Assembly: GCA_003288255.1 (NCBI GenBank)
Contig: CP026600.1
Span: 2,666,001-2,730,000, forward strand
Direction of reading: 5' to 3'
DNA from: Clostridiaceae bacterium 14S0207
Lineage (GTDB): Bacteria; Bacillota; Clostridia; Clostridiales; Clostridiaceae
DNA length: 64,000 bases
Below the pieces are notes generated by a model that searched no databases, was not told the DNA's origin, and was given only the letters and a program-made list of their open reading frames with translations. This document shows, piece by piece, positions 21,412 through 30,677 of this stretch (position 1 is its first letter; each line of letters begins with the position of its first letter). Position numbers and translations under genes: made by a program.

Positions 21412-22269
21412 TTATTTTTGGCTAAATCTTTGTTTTAGTACTTCATACATAACAATTCCCCCAGCTACGGAAGCATTTAATGAATTTATTTCTCCAACCA
21501 TAGGAATTTTTACTAAAACATCACACTTTTCTTTAGTGTATTTAGCCATACCTTTTCCTTCACTACCAATAATCAAAGCTACTGCCCCTTTAAAATTAGC
21601 CTCATAGCAATAAGATCTTCCATGCATATCTGCCCCATATATCCATAGACCTTGTTCTTTTAATTGATCTATACATGTATTTATATTAGTCACCTTGGCA
21701 ATATTCATATGTTCCACTGCTCCAACAGAAGTTTTATATACTACTGGTGTAACCCCTACATTTCTTCTTTTTGGAATTATAATACCATGTACTCCGCATA
21801 CTTCTGCTGTTCTAATAATAGAACCGAAATTATGAGGATCTTCTAGTTCATCTAGTATTATAATAAAAGGATCTTCTCCTTTTTCTTTAGCATATTTAAG
21901 AATATCTTCAACAGAGCAATACTCAAAAGGCGTTGTTATAGCTATAACCCCTTGATGTGAATTAGTTTGAGACATTGAATCTAATTTTTTTCTGTCAACT
22001 TCTTTTATTACGACCTTCTTATCTCTTGCTATTTTAATTATAGATTTTAATGAACCATTAATTTCACCTTTCATAACAAGTAATGACTCAACACTTTTAT
22101 CACTTTTCAAAAGTTCCATAATAGCATTTCTACCTTCTACTACATTATCCATACCTTGATTAAAATTAAAATCACAAGTTTCTTTTCTATCTTTAAAATT
22201 CTTTTTCTGTTTAAATTCTTCGTGATTTTTAAATCCTTTTTTATCCTTAATATTTCTTTTATCTTTCAT
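21412..22269 (-). CDS. rlmB: 23S rRNA (guanosine-2'-O-)-methyltransferase RlmB, SpoU family
   Basis: 285 aa. An N-terminal Lys-rich extension (about 40 residues) is followed by the substrate-binding domain (EGRNAIMELLKSD) and the SPOUT methyltransferase domain with motif 1 NFGSIIRTAEVCGV, motif 2 IIGSEGKGM and motif 3 NSLNASVAGGIVMYE that form the AdoMet knot. Family members methylate 23S G2251 or similar positions. ATG 22269 with AAGAGG 9 bases upstream is preferred over TTG 22278. Confidence 0.92.
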   Translation of the reverse strand: MKDKRNIKDKKGFKNHEEFKQKKNFKDRKETCDFNFNQGMDNVVEGRNAIMELLKSDKSVESLLVMKGEINGSLKSIIKIARDKKVVIKEVDRKKLDSMSQTNSHQGVIAITTPFEYCSVEDILKYAKEKGEDPFIIILDELEDPHNFGSIIRTAEVCGVHGIIIPKRRNVGVTPVVYKTSVGAVEHMNIAKVTNINTCIDQLKEQGLWIYGADMHGRSYCYEANFKGAVALIIGSEGKGMAKYTKEKCDVLVKIPMVGEINSLNASVAGGIVMYEVLKQRFSQK

Positions 22270-22290
22270 ATATTTCAACCTCTTAATTTA

Positions 22291-22698
22291 TTAGTCTTCA
22301 ATTATCAAATTTAATAATTGATTTATACGTTCATTCTCACCTACCATATATAAGTATCCAATCAGAGCCTCAAAGCCTGTAGCTATTCTATAATCACCAA
22401 TTTCTGCGTGTTTAGGACTTGTATATGATTTACTATTACGTCCTCTTTTAAATATTGCCATCTCTTCTTCATTTAATTCATCTAATAAAACCTTCATATA
22501 TTCACTTTGAGCCTTAGCTTTAACATACCCTGTAGCCTTAACATGTAATTTATGTACATTCATATTCATATTTTTTTGTATAAGATAATTTCTAATAATG
22601 ACTTCATAAACAGCATCGCCTATGTAAGCTAAAACTAAAGGATTAATATTTATTGCTTCTTTTTTACTAATTTTTTTGTTTAAAAAATCTATTTCCAT
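22291..22698 (-). CDS. mrnC: Mini-ribonuclease III (23S rRNA maturation)
   Basis: 135 aa, an RNase III catalytic domain without a dsRNA-binding domain. Motifs: NPLVLAYIGDAVYEVIIR (acidic catalytic cluster) and the late GRNSKSYTSPKHAEIGDYRIATGFEALIGYLY with E/D residues. The Bacillus enzyme trims the 23S precursor ends. AGGAG stands 8 bases before ATG. It leads the mrnC-rlmB-yacP-sigH group. Confidence 0.93.
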   Translation of the reverse strand: MEIDFLNKKISKKEAININPLVLAYIGDAVYEVIIRNYLIQKNMNMNVHKLHVKATGYVKAKAQSEYMKVLLDELNEEEMAIFKRGRNSKSYTSPKHAEIGDYRIATGFEALIGYLYMVGENERINQLLNLIIED

Positions 22699-22749
22699 AT
22701 GTAATACTCCTAATATTATAGCATGTTTTTTATACTAGACTTAATTCAT

Positions 22750-22778
22750 ACAATAGTTTATTTTGCTCCTTATGTCAA
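22750..22778 (-). promoter_or_regulatory. Promoter before mrnC
   Basis: Minus strand TTGACA (22773-22778), 17-bp spacer, TATTGT (22750-22755). An additional TATAAT with TG extension lies close to the mrnC ribosome binding site, but without a -35. Confidence 0.55.
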
Positions 22779-23064
22779 GATATAGTATAGTATGATAGTT
22801 GCCTATATACCCTTAAAACTACAAATAGGATTTTAGATATATACATATTTTCACATTTGATAATTTTTACACTGTATACTTTCTTTATATAAGATTCTTA
22901 TATAAAAATACATAAAAAAATCCCCTCTATTATGAGGAGATCGATGTAGGTTGTAATTAACTTATATTTAATGGCATTTGATATAAATTAATTTATTAAG
23001 ATAGTGTTTTTATAAATTAGCTAATGGATATTCTAAAATCACTAGTAATAATTATTATAAAACA
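22779..23064. other. Intergenic region between mrnC promoter and rpsD paralogue
   Basis: AT-rich and non-coding as far as can be seen. The only structured element is the terminator at 22913-22943 that belongs to the S4 gene. Confidence 0.5.
22913..22943 (-). terminator. Intrinsic terminator downstream of the S4 paralogue
   Basis: Minus strand stem ATCTCCTC/GAGGGGAT (one G-T pair), loop ATAATA, then TTTTTTT. It lies about 120 bases past the S4 stop. Confidence 0.8.
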
Positions 23065-23658
23065 TTATTTAGAGTATAACTCAACAACTAGCTGTTCATT
23101 GGCATCAACAGGGATTTCACTTCTTTCAGGCATTCTACTTAAAGTTCCTGTAAAAGTATTTAAATCTTTCTCTATATATGGTAAATCAAAACCGCAAATT
23201 TCTTCAAAGTTAATTTTAAACATATCGTTTTTTCTTGATTTTTCTCTTAGGGTTATTCTATCCCCTACACTTATTGAATAAGAAGGTATATTAACTCTTC
23301 TATCATTTACAAGGATATGTCCATGATTAACCATCTGTCTTGCTTGACGAATAGAATTTGCAAATCCAATTCTATATACCATATTATCTAATCTACATTC
23401 TAAAGATTTAAGAAGGGCATCACCTGTAATTTCTCTACTTTTCATCGCCTTGTCCACATATCTTTTAAATTGCTTCTCAAGTACTCCGTAATATGCCCTA
23501 ATTTTTTGTTTTTCTAATAATTGTTTACCAAAGTCTGAAAGTTTTTTGGCTGCTCTACTATTTTCTTTGGTAGCTCTGTTCATAGCTTTTGGATGTCCAC
23601 ACACATTGACACCTAGTCTTCTACACTGTTTAAATCTAGGACCCGTATATCTTGCCAT
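23065..23658 (-). CDS. rpsD: Ribosomal protein S4 paralogue, zinc-ligand-poor form
   Basis: 197 aa. The S4 fold is clear: N-terminal RNA-binding part and a central S4 domain ([48 protein letters not shown], about 91-140). Zinc forms of S4 carry four cysteines near positions 9, 12, 26 and 31 and a PGQHG motif. Here only C12 (and an extra C20) remains, and the loop with PGQHG is replaced by [13 protein letters not shown]. It stands alone, not in the rpoA cluster where rpsD is usual, so it is probably a second S4. Two Fur-family-like palindromes overlap its promoter, suggesting metal control. Function as a replacement S4 is inferred. Confidence 0.9.
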   Translation of the reverse strand: MARYTGPRFKQCRRLGVNVCGHPKAMNRATKENSRAAKKLSDFGKQLLEKQKIRAYYGVLEKQFKRYVDKAMKSREITGDALLKSLECRLDNMVYRIGFANSIRQARQMVNHGHILVNDRRVNIPSYSISVGDRITLREKSRKNDMFKINFEEICGFDLPYIEKDLNTFTGTLSRMPERSEIPVDANEQLVVELYSK

Positions 23659-23727
23659 AGTTGGCCTCCTTTATGTTTTTTAATAATTTCCGCCGCGATA
23701 ATATGTTTATCCTTGCTAACAAATAAA

Positions 23728-23757
23728 AGTATATCATACAATTTCTCTAATTGAAAA
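23728..23757 (-). promoter_or_regulatory. Promoter of the S4 paralogue
   Basis: Minus strand extended -10 TGATATACT (hexamer 23728-23733), 18-bp spacer, -35 TTTTCA (23752-23757). The -35 is one half of the palindrome below. Confidence 0.6.
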
Positions 23758-23766
23758 TGATTTTCA
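23752..23766. promoter_or_regulatory. 7-1-7 palindrome (Fur/Zur/PerR-type operator), proximal
   Basis: TGAAAAT-G-ATTTTCA, a perfect 7-1-7 inverted repeat covering the -35 of the S4 paralogue. The layout is that of Fur-superfamily boxes, and the sequence resembles described Zur boxes of actinobacteria. A repressor here would block polymerase. Confidence 0.65.
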
Positions 23767-23782
23767 CTATCTTTTTATTTCT

Positions 23783-23797
23783 TGAGAACCGTTCTCA
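23783..23797. promoter_or_regulatory. 7-1-7 palindrome, distal
   Basis: TGAGAAC-C-GTTCTCA, second perfect 7-1-7 repeat. Centre-to-centre distance to the proximal box is 31 bp, about three helical turns, so both lie on one DNA face. Shared consensus TGARAAY-N-RTTYTCA. Confidence 0.6.
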
Positions 23798-23863
23798 TTG
23801 AAATATTTTATAATTTCTTATGTTTATCTAAATAATACTTTAAATATCGAATAAAATTTCTAC

Positions 23864-23898
23864 AAAAAAAACTATATGCATGGTATCTAGCATATAGT
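23864..23898 (-). terminator. Intrinsic terminator after cysS
   Basis: 9-bp perfect stem ACTATATGC/GCATATAGT with a 10-base loop, followed on the minus strand by an eight-T run; 12 bases past the cysS stop. Confidence 0.85.
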
Positions 23899-23909
23899 CA
23901 TTTTAACTT

Positions 23910-25307
23910 TTATATTTTTTTCCATCTAATGCCTTGTGGTGTATCTTCTAATGTAATGCCTTTAGCTTTTAAATCATCTCTTATTTTGTCCGCCAAAGCC
24001 CAGTTTTTATCTTTTCTGGCCTGTTGTCTCTGCTCAATTAGTGCTTCAACTTCTTCTTCTAGGCTTCCCTTTGTAGATTTTTGAAGAATACCTAAAACTT
24101 CTCCTAATTCCCTTATTAGGTCTAAAGCTGATTTAACTAATTCTTTTGAAGAATTTGCATTAACCTTTAAGTTGACTTCCTTTATTAAATCAAAAATTAC
24201 AGATATAGCATCTGCAGTATTAAAGTCATCATCCATTTTTTCTATGAACTTCTCTTTAAAAGAATTTATTTCTTTTAGAAGTTCTTTTTCTTCTTTCATT
24301 AACCCCTCAGTCTTAACTTCATCTAGAAGACTTTCTAAGTTTCCTATAGAATTATACATTCGCTCAACTGATGATTTAGCAGCATCTAATAATTCAACAC
24401 TATAATTTAACTGACTTCTATAATGTGCTTGAAGCATAAAAAATCTAATTACATCTGCATCAAATTTTTCTATAACATCTCTAACAGTTAAGAAATTATT
24501 CAAAGACTTAGACATCTTTTTATTATTTATATTTAAATATGCAGAATGCATCCAATAATTTGCAAATGGCTTTCCTGTTCTAGCTTCACTTTGTGCTACT
24601 TCATTTTCATGATGTGGAAATGCAAGATCCATACCTCCACCATGTATATCTATTGTTTCACCTAAGATCTTTTGAGCCATACAAGAACATTCTATATGCC
24701 ATCCTGGTCTACCTTCTCCCCATGGACATTTCCATGATGGTTCTCCAGGTTTTGCACTTTTCCATATTGCAAAATCCATTGGATCTTTTTTTCTTTCATC
24801 AACACTTATTCTAGCCCCTGCCTGTAAATCTTCTAGGTTTTGACCAGATAGCTTTCCATAAGCCGCAAATTTTTTAGTATCAAAATAAACATCACCATCC
24901 ACTTCATAAGCAAATCCTCTGTTTATTAATTCCTGTACAAATGCAATTATTTCATTCATAAATTCCGTAGCCCTAGGATTTTCACTGGCTCTTTTTATAT
25001 TTAAATTATCAGCATCTTGATAGTACTCACTTATAAATCTATCGCCTAATTCTTTTACAGTTATATGTTCTTCATTAGCCCTTTTTATCATTTTATCATC
25101 TATATCTGTAAAATTCTGTATAAATGTAACTTCATATCCTTTATATTCTAGGTATCTTCTTACAGTATCAAAAATAGTAAAGGTTCTACCATTACCTATA
25201 TGAAAAAAATCATATACTGTAGGTCCACATACGTACATTTTTACCTTTCCTTCTTCAATAGGTACAAACTCTTCCTTTTTTCTTGTAAGAGTATTAAATA
25301 TCTTCAA
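23910..25307 (-). CDS. cysS: Cysteinyl-tRNA synthetase
   Basis: 465 aa class I synthetase charging tRNA-Cys. The zinc ligand C27 is in YVCGPTVYD, the HIGN nucleotide-binding motif is at 36-39, the second zinc region is WHIECSCMA near 205, and KMSKS is near 265. The C-terminal anticodon-binding part is complete. No T-box leader was seen in front of it. It is followed by its own terminator; the neighbour ispD on the right is also minus strand, 158 bp away. Confidence 0.97.
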   Translation of the reverse strand: MKIFNTLTRKKEEFVPIEEGKVKMYVCGPTVYDFFHIGNGRTFTIFDTVRRYLEYKGYEVTFIQNFTDIDDKMIKRANEEHITVKELGDRFISEYYQDADNLNIKRASENPRATEFMNEIIAFVQELINRGFAYEVDGDVYFDTKKFAAYGKLSGQNLEDLQAGARISVDERKKDPMDFAIWKSAKPGEPSWKCPWGEGRPGWHIECSCMAQKILGETIDIHGGGMDLAFPHHENEVAQSEARTGKPFANYWMHSAYLNINNKKMSKSLNNFLTVRDVIEKFDADVIRFFMLQAHYRSQLNYSVELLDAAKSSVERMYNSIGNLESLLDEVKTEGLMKEEKELLKEINSFKEKFIEKMDDDFNTADAISVIFDLIKEVNLKVNANSSKELVKSALDLIRELGEVLGILQKSTKGSLEEEVEALIEQRQQARKDKNWALADKIRDDLKAKGITLEDTPQGIRWKKI

Positions 25308-25393
25308 AGTATTCCCTCCTCTATACTATATATTCTACATCTATTTTGAGAATATTGGATTTCCATATTAATTTGATCATTTAATTCTAATTT

Positions 25394-25399
25394 AGTATA
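25394..25399 (-). promoter_or_regulatory. Possible extended -10 element for cysS
   Basis: Minus strand TGATATACT (hexamer at 25394-25399), about 85 bases before the cysS start. The -35 region is only a T run, so support is modest. Confidence 0.4.
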
Positions 25400-25465
25400 T
25401 CATAGAAATTACATATAAAAAACCTTTAGAAATATATATTACTTCAAAATATATCAATAAAACTA

Positions 25466-26167
25466 TTAAAGTTCTTTTTCTATTTCTTCTAAAATTCTTT
25501 CTCCCAAAATCATATCTTCTGGTGTTGTTATTTTTATATTATTGTAATCTCCATTATATAAAAATACTCTATGATTTAAGCACTCTACAACTGCCGTATC
25601 ATCTGTTACTACTATCTTATTCCTATGTATATATAAATGAGCCTTTAATATTAGATCATAGTTAAAGGTTTGTGGAGTTTGAACACAAAACAAGTAATCT
25701 CTATTTAGTGTTTTTTCTGAAAATCTATTAGATTTCCTAATCTTTATAGTATCTTTAGGTGGCACACCGCAGGATGTCGCACCATAAAGTTTTGCATATT
25801 CAATCCCCTTTTCAATAACATAAGATTTTATAAAGGGTCTTGCTCCATCATGAATACACACTATATCACAGTTTTTATCCTGTAAATATAATAAACCTTT
25901 TAATACTGACTCTTGTCTTTCAGTACCACCTTCAATTACATTTTCAATCTTTTTAAATTTATATTTTTTAACTATATTAGTCTTACAATATTCTATTTCT
26001 TCCTTACTTGCTATTAATACTATATGATCAATTTCCTTACAATTTGAAATTTGCCTTAATGTATAATATAAAATAGGTTTATTTTTAATAGTTAGAAATT
26101 GTTTATTCATATCAGCTTTCATTCTTTTACCTTTACCTGCAGCTAAAACAATAGCATAATTACTCAT
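25466..26167 (-). CDS. ispD: 2-C-methyl-D-erythritol 4-phosphate cytidylyltransferase
   Basis: 233 aa. Makes CDP-ME in the MEP isoprenoid pathway. The N-terminal nucleotide-binding loop VLAAGKGKRMKADMNKQFL and the IHDGARPF motif (near 105-112) are characteristic; SCGVPPKDTIK and ETLNRDYLFCVQTPQTF follow. It starts one base after the stop of the PIN-TRAM gene, so the two are co-transcribed, an arrangement common in Firmicutes. Confidence 0.95.
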   Translation of the reverse strand: MSNYAIVLAAGKGKRMKADMNKQFLTIKNKPILYYTLRQISNCKEIDHIVLIASKEEIEYCKTNIVKKYKFKKIENVIEGGTERQESVLKGLLYLQDKNCDIVCIHDGARPFIKSYVIEKGIEYAKLYGATSCGVPPKDTIKIRKSNRFSEKTLNRDYLFCVQTPQTFNYDLILKAHLYIHRNKIVVTDDTAVVECLNHRVFLYNGDYNNIKITTPEDMILGERILEEIEKEL

Positions 26168-26168
26168 G

Positions 26169-27281
26169 TTAAACCCCTTCTATACTACTTTTTCTCTTGG
26201 CAAAAATCATTCTACCTGCAGCAGTTTGAAGCACAGATGTAACCTGAACATCCATTACTTCACCTAGATGTCTTTTAGCTCCTTCTACAACTATCATAGT
26301 TCCATCATCTAAATATCCAATTCCTTGGCCTGATTCTTTACCCTCTTTAACAACCTGAATTGTCATTTCCTCTCCTGGTAAAACAATCGGTTTAATTGCA
26401 TTAGCAAGTTCATTTATATTTAAGACTTCAACTCCTTGAAATTGAGCAACCTTATTTAAATTAAAATCGTTAGTTATTACCTTACCATTGAGGTGTTGAG
26501 CTAACTTTAATAATTTACTGTCCACTTCACTTATTTCTTTAAAATCTACCTCACTTATTTCAACAGGGATTTTAAGTTCACTTTGAATTTTATTTAAAAT
26601 ATCTAATCCTCTTCTACCTCTAGTTCTTTTTAGGTCATCTGAGGAATCAGCAATATGTCTTAATTCTTCTAAAACAAAATTAGGTATTATCAAAGTACCT
26701 TCTATAAATCCTGTTTGGCAAATATCTAAAATTCTTCCATCTATAATTACGGAAGTATCTAATACTTTAGGGGTAGCCTTTCCTTTATTCTTTTTATCTT
26801 TTATATTTCCACCTGTTCTTTTTAAATTGGAAAAGAATCCATATAAGTCGTCTTTTTTTCTGATTCCAATGTCTGTACAAACAACAACTACTATAACGGT
26901 TATAATTATTGTAAGTATAGTACCTAAAATAGAATTTTTATTAAATTGATTTAGGAATAACGCAGAGATAATTAATCCTATAATAGCTCCTATTGTTCCA
27001 AATAATAATTCTCCTACCGGTCTCTTTTGTAACGACTTCTCTACGTGCTCCATTCCAGTAATAACGTATTTTACCAAAACAGGAGAAATCATAAATACTA
27101 ATAGTGCAAATAATAAAGTTATTATAATAACAAAAATAAGTTTATAAATTGAATTATTAGCTATAAGTGCTAAACTTTTTATTTTATTAACAATATTTAA
27201 AGTCAAAAATCCACTTGCAAGAAGATACCCTATAGTACCTCCTATTAAAGTAAATAAAACTCTTAAAATTTTCTTTAGCAA
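26169..27281 (-). CDS. PIN-TRAM domain integral membrane protein, YacL family (TTG start)
   Basis: 370 aa. Four hydrophobic segments fill the first about 140 residues. They are followed by a PIN nuclease-like domain ([15 protein letters not shown] near 175, then [11 protein letters not shown] and [12 protein letters not shown]) and a C-terminal TRAM domain ([24 protein letters not shown]). Bacillus YacL is the family prototype; its substrate is not firmly known. Start TTG 27281 has GGGAGGTG 7 bases upstream. It overlaps into the ispD unit. Confidence 0.9.
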   Translation of the reverse strand: MLKKILRVLFTLIGGTIGYLLASGFLTLNIVNKIKSLALIANNSIYKLIFVIIITLLFALLVFMISPVLVKYVITGMEHVEKSLQKRPVGELLFGTIGAIIGLIISALFLNQFNKNSILGTILTIIITVIVVVVCTDIGIRKKDDLYGFFSNLKRTGGNIKDKKNKGKATPKVLDTSVIIDGRILDICQTGFIEGTLIIPNFVLEELRHIADSSDDLKRTRGRRGLDILNKIQSELKIPVEISEVDFKEISEVDSKLLKLAQHLNGKVITNDFNLNKVAQFQGVEVLNINELANAIKPIVLPGEEMTIQVVKEGKESGQGIGYLDDGTMIVVEGAKRHLGEVMDVQVTSVLQTAAGRMIFAKRKSSIEGV

Positions 27282-27603
27282 CTTATATCACCTCCCTTTT
27301 AGATTATTAACATATTTTTCTTTTAATATGCTTTATTTTAATATATATTAATACTAGCATTATTGCAATAAAAACTATTCTTCCTAATAACTTATTAAGG
27401 CATATTTAATACTATATTAATTATACCTTAATATTTGTCATTTAATTTCTTTAAATTTACTTTTTTTGTATTTCTTTTATATATACATATATTTCTATTT
27501 TAACCCCCTATAAAAAAAATAGAATTTAATTTATTATATAGGCAAGAGTTAAGTATTATTATTTTTAAATAACTATATTAAATATATAGGGGAGCTGATT
27601 TTA
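27282..27603. other. Divergent intergenic region
   Basis: About 320 bp of very AT-rich DNA between the minus-strand PIN-TRAM gene and the plus-strand 134-aa gene. Apart from the minus-strand promoter above, no ORF, RNA gene or strong plus-strand promoter was recognised. Confidence 0.45.
27340..27368 (-). promoter_or_regulatory. Promoter before the PIN-TRAM gene
   Basis: Minus strand TTGCAA (27363-27368), 17-bp spacer, TATATT (27340-27345); 4 and 5 matches to consensus respectively. Confidence 0.5.
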
Positions 27604-28008
27604 TTGAAAGATATCATTTTTGATGATTTTCAAAATTCTGTGAATGAGTGTCTCATAAGGCATAGAAGTATTTTAGATATATTAACAAAATTACAAGAAT
27701 CAGAAGCTAGAATTAATAGGTCTGTATGTAAGTCTGTAACTTCTTGTGGATGTTTAAAAATAGATGCAACTAAACAACTTGAAAAAGATCCTAAGCAAGA
27801 TGTAAATTTAGATACATTAAAGGACCTTGTAAGTTCTCACCTTGAAGGTAAACCTTGCAAGCAATGTCAAGATATTATAGAATCTGAAATAGGTAATCAT
27901 TTATTTTACTTAACATGCCTATGCAACTTATTAGATATAAATGTTTATGATGTTTTATTACATGAAAATAATAAGCTATTAACTCTTGGAAAATATACAT
28001 TAAGATAA
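27604..28008 (+). CDS. Conserved-looking clostridial protein with MazG-like C-terminal half (TTG start)
   Basis: 134 aa, TTG start with GGGGAG 9 bases upstream. It has five cysteines, notably CGCLK near residue 49 and CKQCQ near 88. The C-terminal helix EIGNHLFYLTCLCNLLDINVYDVLLHENNKL follows the pattern of MazG nucleotide pyrophosphohydrolases (E..D.LFYL..L.N.L.I....L), but the metal-binding Asp is Asn here. I do not recognise the gene with certainty; clostridial genomes seem to carry it near disA. It is one of only three plus-strand genes, ending at a hairpin shared with disA. Confidence 0.75.
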   Translation: MKDIIFDDFQNSVNECLIRHRSILDILTKLQESEARINRSVCKSVTSCGCLKIDATKQLEKDPKQDVNLDTLKDLVSSHLEGKPCKQCQDIIESEIGNHLFYLTCLCNLLDINVYDVLLHENNKLLTLGKYTLR

Positions 28009-28018
28009 TATATATTAA

Positions 28019-28056
28019 ATATTCCCCATCTCATTTAATATGAAGATGGGGAATAT
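28019..28056. terminator. Bidirectional hairpin between the 134-aa gene and disA
   Basis: ATTCCCCATC (28021-28030) and GATGGGGAAT (28045-28054) form a 10-bp stem with a 14-base loop between convergent genes. Both flanks are AT-rich rather than having a pure T run. Confidence 0.7.
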
Positions 28057-28085
28057 TCATATATTAAAATATTTACGTATAACAC

Positions 28086-29144
28086 TTATTTATCTAATAA
28101 GAACTGTTCTCTTAGTCTTTTTAATCCATTTTTAATTGCATTAGCTCTTGCTTCGCCAATTCCTTCAACATTATCTAATTGCTCATAAGAAGCTTCCATA
28201 ACTCTTTGAAGTTCATGAAAATGTTTAACTACATTTTCAATAACACTTGATGGAAGTCTAGGAACTTTATTCAGCATTCTATACCCTCTTGGAGAAATTA
28301 AAGTATCCACTAACGGTACACCATTATATCCTAGGGTTTTACTTATATAATCTAGATTAATTAAATCTTCTGAAGAAAACTTCTGTAGATCTTCATATAT
28401 ACTATTGAAATCTAAATCTTTTTCACAATAATCTCTAATTAAAAGTATTCCTTCTTCTTCTACATCCTTTACAAGCTCATTAAGCTGCATTGAAATAAGT
28501 CTACCTTCATTTCCAAGCTCACAAATATATCTTTGCATCTCTTCAACAATTCTCATAACCATTTCTGTTCTCTGAATTGCTGTTACTACATCAAATAATG
28601 TAACTAAATCTTGAAACTCTAAAAGATTTAGATTAATCATTATTCTATCCAAAACTGATACATATTTTTCCAGAGTTTGAATTGCTTGATTGGCTTTAGC
28701 TAAAATAACACTACTATCCCTTAGTATATATTTTAGATCACCTTTATACACGGTTATAATATTTCTTCTTTGAGAAATTGCAACTAAAATACATCCTGTT
28801 TGTTTAGCCATTCTATTAGCTGTTCTATGCCTAGTTCCTGTTTCACAAGTTTGAAGTGATGCATCAGGCATAAGCTGCGTATTAGCATATAAAATTCTTT
28901 TTAAATCCGAACTTATAACAATAGCCCCATCCATTTTAGCAAGTTCATAGACATATGCTGGTGAATAATCTGCATTTATATTAAATCCACCATCAACAGT
29001 CTTTAAAACATTCTCACTATCACCTATAACAATTAACCCACCTGTTTTTGCACGTAAAATATTTTCTAATCCTTCCCTAAGCTGAGTTCCTGGGGCCATT
29101 AATTTTAATATATCCATTAATTCCTTATCTTTTTTTAATCTCAC
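28086..29144 (-). CDS. disA: DNA integrity scanning protein DisA, diadenylate cyclase
   Basis: 352 aa. Makes c-di-AMP from two ATP. The DAC domain has the catalytic DGA (72-74) and RHR (105-107) motifs. A long helical middle (about 150-290) follows, and the C-terminus carries helix-hairpin-helix DNA-binding motifs ([19 protein letters not shown]). It is directly behind radA (16 bp), a conserved pairing; RadA is known to restrain DisA in Bacillus. Confidence 0.97.
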   Translation of the reverse strand: MRLKKDKELMDILKLMAPGTQLREGLENILRAKTGGLIVIGDSENVLKTVDGGFNINADYSPAYVYELAKMDGAIVISSDLKRILYANTQLMPDASLQTCETGTRHRTANRMAKQTGCILVAISQRRNIITVYKGDLKYILRDSSVILAKANQAIQTLEKYVSVLDRIMINLNLLEFQDLVTLFDVVTAIQRTEMVMRIVEEMQRYICELGNEGRLISMQLNELVKDVEEEGILLIRDYCEKDLDFNSIYEDLQKFSSEDLINLDYISKTLGYNGVPLVDTLISPRGYRMLNKVPRLPSSVIENVVKHFHELQRVMEASYEQLDNVEGIGEARANAIKNGLKRLREQFLLDK

Positions 29145-29160
29145 AATAATTCACCCTTTA

Positions 29161-30528
29161 TTAAAAAACTTTACTAATACATTTTTTTAAAGAACTTACA
29201 TACTCAATATTAATATTAGTAATATTATCACTTATGGTAATATTACTTTTTTGTGGAATTATAAAATTAGTAAACCCTAACTTTCTACCTTCGTTAACTA
29301 ATTTTTCTATATAAGCAACAGATCGAATCTCCCCTGTTAATCCTACTTCTCCAACTATAAGTACCTTGTCCAAAGCTATTGGTTTATTCTTTACACTTGA
29401 TATAAGAGCTATAGCAATACCTAAATCACCATAAGTTCCCTCTAGATTTAACCCACCAACTACATTTACATAAACATCTGAATTATAAAAAGGAATCTTT
29501 AATTTTTTTTCTAGTACGGCTAATATCAAACTTAACCTTCCTGTATCAACACCAACTGCTGTTCTTCTAGGCATCACTGCTTTTGTTTCACTAACTAGTG
29601 CCTGTATTTCTACCAAAACAGGTCTACTTCCTTCTATGATCCCTATTACTGTGGAACCTTCCTTCTGATAACTAGTATCCTCTAAAAAAGCCTTTGAAGG
29701 ATTAATTATTTCTATAAGCCCTTCTCCTCTCATTTCAAAAACACCTATCTCACTAGTCGTTCCAAAACGATTTTTTATAGTTCTAAGAATCCTATATTCT
29801 TGAGTTCTTTCTCCTTCAAAATGAAGTACCGTATCTACCATATGTTCCAATACTCTTGGTCCCGCTAGTTCTCCTTGCTTTGTAACATGTGCCACGATGA
29901 ACAATGGAATTCCCATACTTTTTCCTATACGCATAAGGTTGTTGGAGCATTCTCTAACTTGTGACACACTTCCTGGTGCTGAACTAAGACTATCTTTAAA
30001 TAAGGTTTGTATAGAGTCAATTATAACAAAAATGGGCTTTAGATTTTCTATATGAATTTCTACATCATCTATATTAGTTTCCGATAAAACAAATAGATTT
30101 TCATTAATTATACCTAATCTATCTGCTCTCATTTTTATTTGTTCCTCTGATTCTTCTCCTGATATATATAGTACCTTGCCATATTCTTTAGCTATATTTC
30201 CAGCTGTTTGCAATAATAATGTAGACTTGCCTATTCCAGGATCACCAGAAATAAGTGTTAATGACCCTTTCACTAGTCCCCCACCTAAAACCCTATTTAA
30301 CTCTTTTATATTTGTATTATATCTTTCATATTCTCCAGACTTTATATTAACAATACTCTTTGGCTTGTTATTAATTTCCTTAATTGTTTTTGTTTTTCCA
30401 CTATCCTTTTTTTGAACAGTTTCTTCAACTATAGTATTCCACCTATTACATTGTGGACATTTTCCAAACCATTTTAAAGTCTCATATCCACATTCTTGAC
30501 ACACAAAAACTGTTTTCAATTTTGCCAT
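29161..30528 (-). CDS. radA: DNA repair protein RadA (Sms)
   Basis: 455 aa. The N-terminal zinc finger has C10, C13, C24 and C27; Walker A GDPGIGKST is at 95-103; the RadA-specific KNRFG motif is near 252; the C-terminal Lon-like P domain follows (LSLILAVLEKKLKIPFYNSDVYVNVVGGL). A branch-migrating helicase in recombination. Upstream clpC is separated by a hairpin at 30625-30652. Confidence 0.97.
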   Translation of the reverse strand: MAKLKTVFVCQECGYETLKWFGKCPQCNRWNTIVEETVQKKDSGKTKTIKEINNKPKSIVNIKSGEYERYNTNIKELNRVLGGGLVKGSLTLISGDPGIGKSTLLLQTAGNIAKEYGKVLYISGEESEEQIKMRADRLGIINENLFVLSETNIDDVEIHIENLKPIFVIIDSIQTLFKDSLSSAPGSVSQVRECSNNLMRIGKSMGIPLFIVAHVTKQGELAGPRVLEHMVDTVLHFEGERTQEYRILRTIKNRFGTTSEIGVFEMRGEGLIEIINPSKAFLEDTSYQKEGSTVIGIIEGSRPVLVEIQALVSETKAVMPRRTAVGVDTGRLSLILAVLEKKLKIPFYNSDVYVNVVGGLNLEGTYGDLGIAIALISSVKNKPIALDKVLIVGEVGLTGEIRSVAYIEKLVNEGRKLGFTNFIIPQKSNITISDNITNINIEYVSSLKKCISKVF

Positions 30529-30624
30529 ATCAAAGTTCTCCTAAATAACTTTTTAAGACTAAAATAAATTATATACTTTATATGTAACAATTTCTATAAC
30601 TTTTTAATATATTAATCAAATTTA

Positions 30625-30652
30625 TCCTCCATCTAAAATAAAAGATGGAGGA
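30625..30652 (-). terminator. Hairpin between clpC and radA
   Basis: TCCTCCATCT and AGATGGAGGA form a 10-bp stem with an 8-base AT loop. The minus-strand tail is T-rich but interrupted (ATAAATTTGATT), so possibly a partial terminator. Confidence 0.6.
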
Positions 30653-30677
30653 CTCTTATTAAGTAAATAGTATCATA

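Noticed and set aside
25308-25465. T-box leader before cysS
   Set aside because: No T-box GGTGG-type core or specifier structure is visible and the region is short.
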